A stretch of DNA of 64,000 nt from CAZRWH01 sp964603905 (GCA_964603905.1 CAZRWH010000001.1:1-64000); one strand, 5' to 3'. Shown: positions 17,114 to 25,430, counted from the stretch's first letter. Notes: generated from the letters alone by a model not told the origin. Translations and numbers: made by a program.

Positions 17114-17134
17114 CCCCCCGTCTAGAACGGGGGG
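17114..17134. terminator. Strong hairpin after the PemK-like gene
   Basis: CCCCCCGT, loop CTAGA, ACGGGGGG. No T-tract follows on the plus strand. On the minus strand it is followed by AACATTTTTT. It may protect the 3' end or act as a weak terminator. Confidence 0.5.
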
Positions 17135-17191
17135 TCGTGGGTAACCCCAAAGTACTGGAATTATACCTTGTGAGTTTGCTTCATGTCAATT

Positions 17192-17219
17192 TTGCATGAT
17201 AAAATATTGTCACTATATT
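17192..17219 (+). promoter_or_regulatory. Promoter of small gene 17234
   Basis: TTGCAT, a 16-bp spacer and TATATT, 14 bp before ATG 17234, giving a very short leader of about 8 nt. Confidence 0.55.
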
Positions 17220-17233
17220 TTGACAAATATGAC

Positions 17234-17494
17234 ATGGCTAAACCAAGAAGACTTAGACCTTTGATTCCTCAGGCGCATATTGATGCTCAAAGAGGTGTTG
17301 CTGAAAGAGCTGCTCAGAAAGATGCTGAATGGGGAGATCCTCCAACAATTTCTGCTGACGAATTGGAGCAAATCAGATTAGAGGCCGCTGATTCTGCGCA
17401 TGTCATGAGAAGGCAGAACGAAACTGCTGCTAAAGCTGCTATTGCTACTGAGCATGGCCCAGGTGTTTGTTTTGATCCACCATATGAAGGTTAG
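17234..17494 (+). CDS. Small hypothetical protein
   Basis: 86 residues from ATG 17234. The longer in-frame version starting at 17183 overlaps the promoter and was rejected. The product begins MAKPRRLRPLIPQAHIDAQR and is basic at the N-terminus, with an alanine-rich, charged helix (about 20-75). There is no signal peptide and no recognised domain. It is probably co-transcribed with the next small gene. Confidence 0.5.
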   Translation: MAKPRRLRPLIPQAHIDAQRGVAERAAQKDAEWGDPPTISADELEQIRLEAADSAHVMRRQNETAAKAAIATEHGPGVCFDPPYEG

Positions 17495-17495
17495 T

Positions 17496-17522
17496 GAGCA
17501 AATGGCAAAGAGCAGATGGCAG
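17496..17522. repeat. Dispersed GCAAATGGCA repeat copy
   Basis: GCAAATGGCAAAGAGCAGAT-type unit between two small genes, related to the copies at 2443-2470, 21167-21194 and 24991-25018. Confidence 0.6.
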
Positions 17523-17547
17523 TTCGGAATTTTCTTTAATAAAAAAT

Positions 17548-17739
17548 ATGTCTGAAGTAAAACAACCAAATGAGATTCCTTTAGCCAGGATTAAGGCAAG
17601 GCGCGAGATGCTTAATCGTGGTCGAGCAAAACTTCTTCAAAGTGAAGCACAAATTTATGGCCCGCGTGAAGTTTCTCAGGTTCTTGATGAACGTCGTCAG
17701 GCTGTTCGGGATCTACGAATTTTGCAAGAGCTAGCTTAG
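17548..17739 (+). CDS. Small hypothetical protein
   Basis: 63 residues from ATG 17548. A longer in-frame start at 17494 would translate the dispersed repeat, so the shorter form is preferred. The protein is helical and basic (ARIKARREMLNRGRAKLLQ). It overlaps the 3' end of the convergent SLH gene by four bases. No family was recognised. Confidence 0.45.
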   Translation: MSEVKQPNEIPLARIKARREMLNRGRAKLLQSEAQIYGPREVSQVLDERRQAVRDLRILQELA

Positions 17740-19010
17740 ATGGTTGGGGTAGCTATGATCTCAGCTTTTAGGTTGATTAGGTTGAGTGTTATTCGACATA
17801 CCTCAGCTCGGGTGATGCTGTTACCTCCGCCGAATGTTCCATCTGCATATCCCGAAACAACCTCTGTTTCCGACGCTTCCATTAGGTATGTGTAGTACCA
17901 GTCATCTTCTGTTACGTCTGAGAATGAGTTCACCCAATCTTCTTCATCTCCTAGGAAGACTGACGCTCCGTTTAGGTCTTCTACTCCTGATGCTTCGATT
18001 AGAATTTTTAAAGCTTCTGCTCGGTTTACCTCATTTGCTGGTGCGAAAGTGCCGTCAGGATATCCTCCAATTATTTCGTATGCATATGCTGAGTTGATGT
18101 AGTTCGTGAACCATTCTCCGTCTTCTACATCTGGGAATTGTGAGTCTGCTTCGTAAACTTCATATCCAAAAGCTTCAAGTGCAATTTTTGTGATTGCTGC
18201 TCTGTTGATGTAATCGCTTGGTCCAAAAGATCCGTCTGGATATCCTTCAACTATTCCTAGTTCGGCAAGTTCCATGATGTCGTCATATGCCCAATGTCCA
18301 TCAATGTCCGAGAATGTTATTTCTACTACTTCTTCCTCTTCTTCGGTCTCGGTGTTTTCTTCCTCAGTTGTTTCTTCTTCCGGGCTAACTTCTTCTATTG
18401 TGATTGAAGTTGAAGAGCTTATGTTTCCTTCTGAATCCATCGCGTAAATATAAAATTTATTTGATGCGTTTTGGTTAAGTTCTACTTTTACAGAGAATGT
18501 TCCGCTTGATGTTACGAAATCTTCTCCAGTGTCTGCTCCTGAAACTACTATTGTAGATCCAACCTCTGCAGTTCCTGTTAATGTGACCGCGTCTGCGTCA
18601 ACAGGTGAGTCCATATCGTCTACTGTTGGTGTGTCTGGAGCTGTTCTGTCTTCTCCAGTCTCTTCTTCTGCTGCTTGTGCTTCAGCTTCGCTTTCAACAA
18701 TTGTTACTGTCACGATTTCTGATGGTTGTCCGTCCTCTCCAACTGCTTGGATTGAAAAAGTGTTTGTTACTTCTTGACCAAGACTGACTGTTCTTTCCCA
18801 GTCTCCGTTATCGTCAGCATATACTGGTGAGAGCATGTAAGGTCCACCTGTTACTGTGATTTGAGCTCCTGGCTCTGAAGTCCCAGTCAAAGTGTATTTG
18901 TCAGCATCGATTGGTGATGTTGGATCGTCTACTGTTGGTGCATCTGTTGCAATTGCTTGCAAAGGCATTAGTAGGATTGCCAAAATTGTGGCGAGTGTGA
19001 GTTTTTTCAT
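17736..19010 (-). CDS. S-layer protein: two Ig-like repeats, acidic linker, three SLH domains
   Basis: 424 residues. Signal peptide at 1-21 (ends QAIA). Two Ig-like repeats (about 24-105 and 125-205) share TVDDPTSPIDAD-like openings and LTGTSEPG/LTGTAEVG motifs, as in bacterial adhesin Ig folds. A Glu/Thr-rich linker follows (about 208-228). Three SLH domains (about 230-285, 290-345 and 355-415) each carry a GYPDGSFGP-, GYPDGTFAP- or GYADGTFGG-type core and an R-A-E/A motif. SLH domains bind secondary cell-wall polymers, so this is probably a cell-surface protein. It is transcribed alone. Confidence 0.9.
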   Translation of the reverse strand: MKKLTLATILAILLMPLQAIATDAPTVDDPTSPIDADKYTLTGTSEPGAQITVTGGPYMLSPVYADDNGDWERTVSLGQEVTNTFSIQAVGEDGQPSEIVTVTIVESEAEAQAAEEETGEDRTAPDTPTVDDMDSPVDADAVTLTGTAEVGSTIVVSGADTGEDFVTSSGTFSVKVELNQNASNKFYIYAMDSEGNISSSTSITIEEVSPEEETTEEENTETEEEEEVVEITFSDIDGHWAYDDIMELAELGIVEGYPDGSFGPSDYINRAAITKIALEAFGYEVYEADSQFPDVEDGEWFTNYINSAYAYEIIGGYPDGTFAPANEVNRAEALKILIEASGVEDLNGASVFLGDEEDWVNSFSDVTEDDWYYTYLMEASETEVVSGYADGTFGGGNSITRAEVCRITLNLINLKAEIIATPTI

Positions 19011-19193
19011 TTTTGTTTTTGGTTAGTCGAGAGTCGAGAATCGACAGTCGAAAGTGGTTGGTGTTTTGCTTTGCAAAACGGAATTGTTAGTGATTCCGCG
19101 GGGACCGCTTCGCTTCCCTGCGGCGTGGTGTCCCGCTGAGCGGGACTGTTTTATTTTAATCCATACGTCATAAGTCTTATGTCATATGTCTAT
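19011..19193. other. Palindrome-rich intergenic region
   Basis: Contains a GTCGAGAGTCGAGAATCGAC-like tandem, GTTTTGC-TTT-GCAAAAC, an imperfect CCGC..GCGG hairpin, GTCCCGC-TGA-GCGGGAC (a motif also found at 11158-11175) and a GTCATAAGTCTTATGTCATA palindromic tract. No promoter for the SLH gene is convincing. Confidence 0.6.
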
Positions 19194-20270
19194 TTAAAGT
19201 TTCGCTATAAACTCATCGAATAGGTAAGTCGTATCTGTTGGTCCAGGTGTTGACTCTGGATGGAATTGAACCGAGAAGAAAGGTTTTTTCTCGTGTTTGA
19301 TCCCTTCGACTGTGTCGTCGTTTTGGTTTTTGAACCAAACTTTCCAGCCTTTTGGAAGTGACTTTTCGTCGATTGCGTAACCGTGGTTTTGGCTTGTGAT
19401 GTAGCAACGTTTGGTTTCCAGGTCGGTGCAAGGTTGGTTTTGTGCACGGTGTCCGTACTTGAGTTTGTATGTTTTTGCTCCAGCAGCGATTCCCATGATT
19501 TGGCTTCCTAGGCAGATTCCAAACGTTGGGATTTCTCGCTCGAAACATTCTTTCATTGTTTCGTGAGCTTTTGATGGTTGCATTGGGTCGCCAGGTCCAT
19601 TGCTGAAGAAAACTCCGTCGAACTCTTGTCCTGATTCAAAAGGGTTTTGGTCCCAAGGGAATCTTGTTACTGTGATGTCACGGTTCAGGAATTCACGGAT
19701 GATGTTTGCTTTGCAGCCTGTGTCGATTAGGGCGATGTGTTTTCGTCCGCCTTTGTGTCCTGGGTAGGTGACTGGATTCTTGATTGCAACTTCGTCGACT
19801 ATGTTCTCCGAATCTGGTGGGGTTACTTCTTTGTACTGCTTTTTTGTTAAAGTTATTCGTCCTAGCATTGTTCCTTTTTCACGGATTTTTTGTGTCAAAG
19901 CTCTTGTGTCGATACCTGAGATTCCTGGGACATTATTTTTCTTCAGCCATTCGCCGAGAGATTTTTCTGCGTTCCAATGGTTAAAGTTTTCTGAGTACTC
20001 TGACACGATTAATGCTCTTATGTGGACTCCGTCTGACTCGAAGTTTTCTGGCAGGTTGTCTTTGTCCTTGTTCTCTTTTGGAACTCCATAGTTTCCAACA
20101 AGTGGATATGTGAGAACCAAAATTTGTCCTCGGTATGACGGGTCGGTTAGACTCTCTGGGTATCCCATCATTCCTGTGTTGAATACAACTTCTCCTTCGG
20201 TTTCTATTTCTGCACCAAAAGATTGACCGGCAAGCTGTGTGCCGTCCTCTAGCGTAAGGTAAATATTCAT
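19194..20270 (-). CDS. carA: Carbamoyl-phosphate synthase small subunit (glutamine amidotransferase)
   Basis: 358 residues from MNIYLTLEDGT. An upstream in-frame ATG at 20324 would add 18 residues encoded by a tandem repeat and was rejected. The N-terminal CPSase domain has FNTGMMGYPESLTDPSY. The class I amidotransferase domain has C253 in FGICLGSQ, and H337 and E339 in VQFHPES. It releases ammonia from glutamine for the large subunit CarB, which is not in this window. It is divergent from pyrB. Its promoter is TTGCAA-17-TAAAAT. Confidence 0.97.
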   Translation of the reverse strand: MNIYLTLEDGTQLAGQSFGAEIETEGEVVFNTGMMGYPESLTDPSYRGQILVLTYPLVGNYGVPKENKDKDNLPENFESDGVHIRALIVSEYSENFNHWNAEKSLGEWLKKNNVPGISGIDTRALTQKIREKGTMLGRITLTKKQYKEVTPPDSENIVDEVAIKNPVTYPGHKGGRKHIALIDTGCKANIIREFLNRDITVTRFPWDQNPFESGQEFDGVFFSNGPGDPMQPSKAHETMKECFEREIPTFGICLGSQIMGIAAGAKTYKLKYGHRAQNQPCTDLETKRCYITSQNHGYAIDEKSLPKGWKVWFKNQNDDTVEGIKHEKKPFFSVQFHPESTPGPTDTTYLFDEFIAKL

Positions 20271-20306
20271 GTTTAATGAGTAGTGAGTAATGAGTAGTGA
20301 GTAGCA
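20271..20306. repeat. ACTCATTACTCACTACTCA spacer before carA
   Basis: A near-perfect TTACTCACTACTCA tandem in minus-strand reading, ending at the carA ATG. It is open in frame and would read ITHYSL-like peptide if translated. Confidence 0.75.
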
Positions 20307-20342
20307 ATGGAATGCTGCGTGCAAGCTGTTTGTTTCTATTCA

Positions 20343-20380
20343 CTTTGCGTCATTTTATGCGGAAGTCGCAAAGATTGCAA
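20343..20380 (-). promoter_or_regulatory. carA promoter with overlapping inverted repeat
   Basis: Minus strand: TTGCAA (20375-20380), 17 bp, TAAAAT (20352-20357). The inverted repeat CTTTGCG (20343-20349) and CGCAAAG (20367-20373), 17 bp apart, overlaps the spacer and flanks the -10 element. It could be an operator for a pyrimidine regulator or a stem. It lies in the carA-pyrB divergent region. Confidence 0.55.
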
Positions 20381-20418
20381 TTGTGTGTTAAATTTTTCTT
20401 GAAAATAACCAATAAAAT

Positions 20419-21339
20419 ATGTTCAAACATTTGCTTTCGTCCGCAGATCTATCCCGAGATGATCTGATGGCTATTTTTGAGGAGGCTGAAAAAATGCTTC
20501 CGATTGCACGGCAAGAAGAGAGTTCTGAATTAATGAAAGGGAAGGTTTTGGCGACTCTTTTTTATGAACCGTCGACGCGAACTCGCTTTAGTTTTGAGAC
20601 TGCGATGCTGAGGCTTGGAGGGTCGGTGATAAGTAATTTTCAGATGAATGAGACCTCTTCAGCTAAGAAGGGGGAGACGTTTTTTGATACTGGTAAAGTT
20701 GTTTCTAGATTTGCAGACGTGATTGCCATGAGGCATCCTGAAAGTGGAACAGTTGCCTCTTTGGCTGAGGGGTCTGAGGTACCGGTTTTGAATGGTGGAG
20801 ATGGGCCTAATGATCATCCGACGCAAGGGCTTCTTGATGTATTCACGATTTGGCGTGAATTTGGGAAGGTTGACGGATTGACTATTGGAATGGTTGGAGA
20901 TCTCAAATATGGTCGTGTTCCGCATGCACAATGTGAGCTTCTCAAGAATTTTTCAGGTTTGAAATTTGTTTTTGTTTCGCCGGAGGCTCTTAAAATGCCG
21001 GCTAAAATTGTGGAAATGCTTCGTGAAGTCGGTCATGAGGTTGTTGAAACTGAAGATCTTGATGCGGTTGTGCCTGAGCTTGATGTTTTGGCTTTGACGA
21101 GGATTCAAGGGGAGAGATTTGAATCTGAAGAAGAGTACTTGAAATACAAAGGAGTGTATCAAGTGGGCAGAGAGCAAATTGCAAATAGCAGAGAGGGGTT
21201 GATTGTTATGCATCCGCTTCCAAGAGTTGACGAATTGAGTACGGACTTGGATGATGATTCAAGGTCGCGGTATTTCGACCAGGTGACGAATGGGGTTGCG
21301 GTGAGGATGGCTGTGATTAGGATGGTAATTGAGGGTTAG
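20419..21339 (+). CDS. pyrB: Aspartate carbamoyltransferase catalytic subunit
   Basis: 306 residues. The carbamoyl-phosphate loop FYEPSTRTRFSFE (STRTR 52-56), GPNDHPTQGLLD and the C-terminal MHPLPRVDEL are all intact. It makes carbamoyl aspartate from carbamoyl phosphate and aspartate. No pyrI regulatory gene is present nearby. Just before the MHPLPR motif the protein reads QVGREQIANSREG, encoded by a GCAAATTGCAAATAGCAGA repeat also found between genes elsewhere. The start has no Shine-Dalgarno. Confidence 0.97.
   Translation: MFKHLLSSADLSRDDLMAIFEEAEKMLPIARQEESSELMKGKVLATLFYEPSTRTRFSFETAMLRLGGSVISNFQMNETSSAKKGETFFDTGKVVSRFADVIAMRHPESGTVASLAEGSEVPVLNGGDGPNDHPTQGLLDVFTIWREFGKVDGLTIGMVGDLKYGRVPHAQCELLKNFSGLKFVFVSPEALKMPAKIVEMLREVGHEVVETEDLDAVVPELDVLALTRIQGERFESEEEYLKYKGVYQVGREQIANSREGLIVMHPLPRVDELSTDLDDDSRSRYFDQVTNGVAVRMAVIRMVIEG
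21167..21194. repeat. Dispersed GCAAATAGCAGA repeat inside pyrB
   Basis: A GCAGAGAGCAAATTGCAAAT-type tract encodes GREQIANSRE in pyrB. It belongs to the same family as intergenic copies at 17496-17522 and 24991-25018, in frame and without disrupting flanking motifs. Confidence 0.55.
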
Positions 21340-21377
21340 GCATGGTATGTTTTTGTCTTAAATGAAAAATTAATTCT

Positions 21378-21719
21378 ATGCAAAACCCAAATAGATTTCG
21401 AAAAAAAGACCAACCTCTTCTAGCTCTTGCTGCGGCTGTAGCGGCAGCCACTGTTTTTTTGGTGGATGCTCAGGTAATAGCGAAGGCTACAGGACGCATG
21501 GATGTTGTAGTGGCATCCGAATTGGATGTTTATCGTGGTTTGGTTTTAGGAGTAATTGACGAGATGAATGATGGGGGGAAGAAGGTTGATTATAATTCTG
21601 TGCTCGAAGAGGTGATTTTAGATACTTCTAGTTGGACAGAGGCTCATTGCTTTGATCGAGCCAATGGAGATAAAGCTTGTCGTGTTAGCAAAGGCTGGGG
21701 AAATATCGTTAATCCTTAA
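21378..21719 (+). CDS. Hypothetical protein with N-terminal membrane segment
   Basis: 113 residues. A basic N-terminus (RFRKKDQ) is followed by a hydrophobic Ala/Val stretch (about 14-32), suggesting a signal anchor. The rest is a small, mostly acidic domain with two Cys in EAHCFDRANGDKACR that could form a disulfide. It lies between pyrB and a broken ORF. Not recognised. Confidence 0.55.
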   Translation: MQNPNRFRKKDQPLLALAAAVAAATVFLVDAQVIAKATGRMDVVVASELDVYRGLVLGVIDEMNDGGKKVDYNSVLEEVILDTSSWTEAHCFDRANGDKACRVSKGWGNIVNP

Positions 21720-21730
21720 TATTTGTTTTT

Positions 21731-21939
21731 ATGGCTATCGATATACAAAATTTAAAAAGAGAAATCCCTCAAGGTAGCTTGCTGGGTGGGATTTTGGCTG
21801 GCTGAAGAGGGCTTATGATCCGAATTTCAGATCTCAATGTGGACTTATGACTGACGCTGCAGTTGCGGATGAGTTGGAAGCGACCAATCAGCATGCGATG
21901 CGGGTTTTAGATCCAGTTAGACTTTTGAGGGGGGAGTGA
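21731..21939 (+). pseudogene. Frameshifted small ORF between pyrB and pyrC
   Basis: ATG 21731 reads MAIDIQNLKREIPQGSLLGG and reaches TGA at 21803. The minus-one frame reads on, from about 21783, as WDFGWLKRAYDPNF, then QCGLMTDAAVADELEA, to TGA at 21937-21939. Adding one G in the run CTGGGTGGG joins the two into a protein of about 69 residues. It may be a real mutation, an assembly error or a programmed shift. The family is unknown. Confidence 0.5.
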
Positions 21940-21952
21940 TATTATAACTTTG

Positions 21953-23218
21953 ATGAAAAAACTTCTTCTCAGAAATGGAACCGTCGTTAGCTCGCAGGGG
22001 ATGCGGGAGGCGGATGTTTTGGTTGAGGAGGGGAGGATTATCAAGGTGGAGTCTGATATTACGGTTACTGATGACATGGAGGTAATTGATTGCGAAGGGC
22101 AGTTTATTATGCCTGGTGTGATTGATACTCATGTTCATTTGCGTGAGCCGGGGCATGAGGAGAAGGAGGATTTTGTAACAGGTTCGAAAGCGGCTGTTAG
22201 AGGTGGGGTTACAACTGTTCTTGATATGCCGAATAATAGTCCTCGGACAGATTCTGTTGAAAGGCTTGAGGCGAAGTATGAACTGGCGAATGGGCATATG
22301 GTTTGTAATTATGGGTTTTATATTTCTGCAACTACTGGTGAAACTGGTCGTAGCTGCGCTATGAAACTTTATATGGGTGCGTCTACAGGTGAGGAGGCTG
22401 AGAAGAGCATGGAGAAGTTTTTTGAAACAGAAAAAATCCTTGTTGTTCATGCGGAAGATCAGGATCGTATAAATGAACGTGCTAAGCAATTTGATTCTGA
22501 CAATTCTCCAAGAATTCATTCGGTAATCCGTGACGATGAGGCGGCTTATTTGGCTGCGAAACAGGCTTTGCATTTGGCGAAGAAACACGATACGCGTATT
22601 CATATTGCTCACATGAGTACTGCGAAAGAGGTTGAGAGTTTGCGAAAATTTAAAACTGAAAAGATTACTGCTGAGGCTGCAACTCATCATTTGTTTCTAA
22701 CGACTGATGCGTATGACGACCAAGGGGATTTGGTAAAAATGAATCCTCCTCTTCGAGAAGTTATAGATAAGGAAGCTCTTTGGGGTGCTCTTCGTGAAGG
22801 GCTGATTGATAATGTTGTGACTGATCACGCACCGCACTTGCTCGAAGAAAAAAACTCTGACAATGCTCCTGCAGGGGTCCCAGGTCTTGAGACTTTGCTT
22901 CCGTTGATGCTTAACGCGGTTAACAATGGGGATCTTTCGATGGAACGTTGTTGTGAGGTCTTATGCGAGAAGCCGGCTGAGATTTTTGGCTTAGACGGCA
23001 AAGGACAGATTGCAGAAGGGTACGATGCAGACATTGTGGTTGTTGATATGCAGCGAGAGGAGGTTGTTGGTGAAAAAGGTTACCAATCTAAGTGTGGTTG
23101 GTCTCCTTATGATGGATTGAGTCTGACCGGTTGGCCGGTTTTGACTGTTGTGAATGGAGAGGTTGTTATGAGGGGAGGGGATATTGAAGAAAAGTTTGTG
23201 GGAAAAGCTTGTTTTTGA
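21953..23218 (+). CDS. pyrC: Dihydroorotase (class I)
   Basis: 421 residues from ATG 21953. A TTG immediately before is also possible. Metal ligands are visible in DTHVHLREPG (H60, H62). The KLYMG lysine should be the carbamylated bridging ligand. VHAEDQDR, IHIAHMST and VVTDHAPH follow in order. It cyclises carbamoyl aspartate to dihydroorotate. It ends 30 bp before pyrD. Confidence 0.96.
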   Translation: MKKLLLRNGTVVSSQGMREADVLVEEGRIIKVESDITVTDDMEVIDCEGQFIMPGVIDTHVHLREPGHEEKEDFVTGSKAAVRGGVTTVLDMPNNSPRTDSVERLEAKYELANGHMVCNYGFYISATTGETGRSCAMKLYMGASTGEEAEKSMEKFFETEKILVVHAEDQDRINERAKQFDSDNSPRIHSVIRDDEAAYLAAKQALHLAKKHDTRIHIAHMSTAKEVESLRKFKTEKITAEAATHHLFLTTDAYDDQGDLVKMNPPLREVIDKEALWGALREGLIDNVVTDHAPHLLEEKNSDNAPAGVPGLETLLPLMLNAVNNGDLSMERCCEVLCEKPAEIFGLDGKGQIAEGYDADIVVVDMQREEVVGEKGYQSKCGWSPYDGLSLTGWPVLTVVNGEVVMRGGDIEEKFVGKACF

Positions 23219-23248
23219 TACAGTTCCCACGGCCTAAACAAACCTATT

Positions 23249-24175
23249 ATGAACACATCTATCGATTTCTGCGGCGTAACTTTCCCTAACCCGACTGTTC
23301 TCGCTTCAGGGATTTTGGGTGTTATTGGAGACAGCCTCAAAAATGTTGCTCGAGAAGGAGCAGGTGGAGTGACCTCAAAGTCAGTTTGGCTTGAACGTCA
23401 CGAAGGTCATGCTAACCCAACAATGATGGGAACTGAGCATTTTTATATCAATGCGGTTGGGCTTCCTGATGGTGGAATTGAAAAGGCTCGAGAAGAGCTC
23501 GGTAAATATCTTGCTTGGGAAAAAAGAGTGCCTTTGATCGGAAATATTGTCGCTGGGAATATTGCGGATTTTGAAGAGATTGCAGGTAAGATGGTTGAAA
23601 TTGGGCCAGATATTATCGAGGTAAACATTAGTTGTCCGAATGTTGAAGATGAGTTTGGAAGACCTTTTGCTTGTGTTGTTGAGGATGCGGCTGAGGTGAC
23701 TCGTGTTGTGAAAAGTGTAGTTAAAACTATTCCTGTTGCGATCAAGCTTTCGCCAAATGTTGCGAACATTGGTGAGATTGCAGCGGCTTGTGAAAAAGAA
23801 GGCGCTGATGCGATTACGGCTGTGAACACTTTCGGCCCTGGAATGGTTATCGATATTGATACTGCTGAGCCGATTTTGGCTAACAAAGTTGGTGGAGTTA
23901 GTGGTCCTGGTATCAAGCCTCTGGCGGTTAAGCGTGTTTGGGATGTGGCGAATGCTGTTTCTATCCCTGTGATTGGGATGGGAGGTGTTACTTGTGGACG
24001 CGATATTATTGAGTTCATGATGGCCGGCGCGAGTCTAGTTGGGATTGGTGCAGGCGTTTATTATGGTGGAGTTGAGATATTTGGAAATGCGATGAAAGAG
24101 GTTGAGGAGTGGATGACTGAGAATGGTGTTACGGATTTAAATGAAATTATTGGTAAAGCTGTTAAAAAGACTTAA
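23249..24175 (+). CDS. pyrD: Dihydroorotate dehydrogenase, class 1B catalytic subunit
   Basis: 308 residues with a TIM-barrel FMN fold. Catalytic Cys129 lies in EVNISCPNV, and a cysteine base is characteristic of class 1 enzymes. GPGIKPLAVK and GMGGVTCGRDIIEFMMAGA form the FMN phosphate site. It oxidises dihydroorotate to orotate and is expected to pass electrons to NAD+ through the PyrK subunit, encoded 12 bp downstream. Confidence 0.96.
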   Translation: MNTSIDFCGVTFPNPTVLASGILGVIGDSLKNVAREGAGGVTSKSVWLERHEGHANPTMMGTEHFYINAVGLPDGGIEKAREELGKYLAWEKRVPLIGNIVAGNIADFEEIAGKMVEIGPDIIEVNISCPNVEDEFGRPFACVVEDAAEVTRVVKSVVKTIPVAIKLSPNVANIGEIAAACEKEGADAITAVNTFGPGMVIDIDTAEPILANKVGGVSGPGIKPLAVKRVWDVANAVSIPVIGMGGVTCGRDIIEFMMAGASLVGIGAGVYYGGVEIFGNAMKEVEEWMTENGVTDLNEIIGKAVKKT

Positions 24176-24187
24176 GACATATGACTT

Positions 24188-24985
24188 ATGACTGACATAC
24201 CAAAAGTTCTAAAAATTGCAGAAGTTCGAGACGAAAACCCTACGGTAAAAACGTATGTTTTCCGAGGATACGATTTGGGTGCTAGGCCTGGGCAGTTTGT
24301 GAATCTTTGGATGCCTCGCGTCAATGAAAAACCTTTCTCGGTTGCTTATTGTGACGAGGACGAGTTTTGGCTGACGATTGCGGCGGTTGGAGACTTTACG
24401 AAAAAGCTTCATTCTGAATTTGGTGTCGGTGACAAGCTTGGAGTTCGTGGGCCTTACGGTAAAGGTTACACAATCCCACAAGGTAAGAAGATTGCGCTTT
24501 TGGCAGGTGGGTATGGTGCGGCGCCTCTTTATTTTGTTGCGCAAGAAGCCGTGAAGAATGGATGCACAGTTGAATTTATTGTTGGAGCACGAAATAAAGA
24601 TCTGCTTCTTTATTTAGACAGAATTGAGCAAGCGGAAGGTATGAATTTGCATGTTGCGACTGATGACGGGGCTGTTGGAGAGCAAGGTTACAACACTCAA
24701 ATTCTTGAGAAGTTAATTGATGATGTTGATATGGTTGCGACTTGTGGTCCTGAGATTATGATGCGAGCTGCGATGAATATTTGTGAAAAAGCTGGTAAGC
24801 CGATCGAGGTTTCGATTGAGAGATATATGAAGTGTGGATCGGGTGTTTGTGGGAACTGTTGTGTTGATGGTCTTGGTGTTCCGGTTTGTCAAAAAGGACC
24901 TGTGATGCCAGGTAAAATGGCGAGAAAAATTGAAGGATTGGCGGAGTTTCATAGGGATAATGTGGGGTTTAAGATTGTTTATTGA
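24188..24985 (+). CDS. pyrK: Dihydroorotate dehydrogenase electron-transfer subunit
   Basis: 265 residues. An FAD domain (about 1-98, with RPGQFVNLW and KPFSVAY) precedes an NAD domain (GGYGAAPLYF at about 107). A C-terminal [2Fe-2S] site has C216, C221, C224 and C234 in KCGSGVCGNCC and VPVCQKGP. This arrangement is typical of PyrK. It links PyrD to NAD+. Co-transcription with pyrD is expected from the 12-bp gap. Confidence 0.95.
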   Translation: MTDIPKVLKIAEVRDENPTVKTYVFRGYDLGARPGQFVNLWMPRVNEKPFSVAYCDEDEFWLTIAAVGDFTKKLHSEFGVGDKLGVRGPYGKGYTIPQGKKIALLAGGYGAAPLYFVAQEAVKNGCTVEFIVGARNKDLLLYLDRIEQAEGMNLHVATDDGAVGEQGYNTQILEKLIDDVDMVATCGPEIMMRAAMNICEKAGKPIEVSIERYMKCGSGVCGNCCVDGLGVPVCQKGPVMPGKMARKIEGLAEFHRDNVGFKIVY

Positions 24986-24990
24986 TTAGT

Positions 24991-25018
24991 TGGCAGATTG
25001 CAAATGGCAGATAGCAGA
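24991..25018. repeat. Dispersed GCAAATGGCAGATAGCAG repeat copy
   Basis: TGGCAGATTGCAAATGGCAG followed by ATAGCAGA lies directly after pyrK. It shares an exact run with the copy in the DUF2207 signal peptide at 2443-2470. Confidence 0.7.
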
Positions 25019-25030
25019 AGTTGGTATTTT

Positions 25031-25058
25031 TTGTAGCAGGTGTTTTTTGTGGTAATCT
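25031..25058 (+). promoter_or_regulatory. Possible promoter of gene 25090
   Basis: TTGTAG, a 16-bp spacer and TAATCT. It matches consensus only moderately, but the position, about 32 bp before the ATG, fits. Confidence 0.4.
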
Positions 25059-25089
25059 GATGTCCTTTAAAAAAATAAAATTTTAAATC

Positions 25090-25374
25090 ATGAGAATAGA
25101 AGGAGTAGCTCTTAATAGGGACGATTTGTCAGATTTCTTTTGGAATTTGAAGGAGGGCGGAGATATTCAAGTTGAATCTGTCGAAGGATTTCGAAGGGCT
25201 TTTCGCAAGAGGATCTTATGGGGAGGCATGGGATTTCAGGTTGAATCTGATCTTAATCAAATCTCAATTCAGGTTGGCGAATTAGGGAGGGTAGTTTTGG
25301 GTAGATATACCAATGATATTCGTACAAAGGCTCTTCGGGCTATCGAAGGTTTGCGTTCTGCGGCTCGCCCTTGA
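25090..25374 (+). CDS. Small hypothetical protein
   Basis: 94 residues: charged, no signal peptide, with strands such as IQVESVEGF and ISIQVGELGRVVLGRY. No family was recognised. It lies inside the pyrimidine cluster but has its own probable promoter. Its stop codon overlaps the -35 element of the next gene. Confidence 0.55.
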   Translation: MRIEGVALNRDDLSDFFWNLKEGGDIQVESVEGFRRAFRKRILWGGMGFQVESDLNQISIQVGELGRVVLGRYTNDIRTKALRAIEGLRSAARP

Positions 25375-25398
25375 CAGTTTTGCCCAAAGATGTATAAT
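25371..25398 (+). promoter_or_regulatory. Consensus promoter of gene 25431
   Basis: TTGACA, a 16-bp spacer and TATAAT, with both hexamers perfect. The leader is about 26 nt. Confidence 0.85.
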
Positions 25399-25430
25399 GC
25401 TTTTCTGTTTTTGAATTTAACCTAAAAAAC

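Noticed and set aside
17114..17134. Insertion-sequence terminal repeat
   Set aside because: A single hairpin without a transposase, partner repeat or target duplication nearby.
20271..20324. 18-residue N-terminal extension of CarA
   Set aside because: It is encoded by a TTACTCACTA tandem spacer. The conserved CarA start is MNIYLTLEDG at 20270.
21803..21805. UGA decoded as glycine (code 25)
   Set aside because: Many intact conserved genes end at TGA, and reading through here does not restore the downstream frame.
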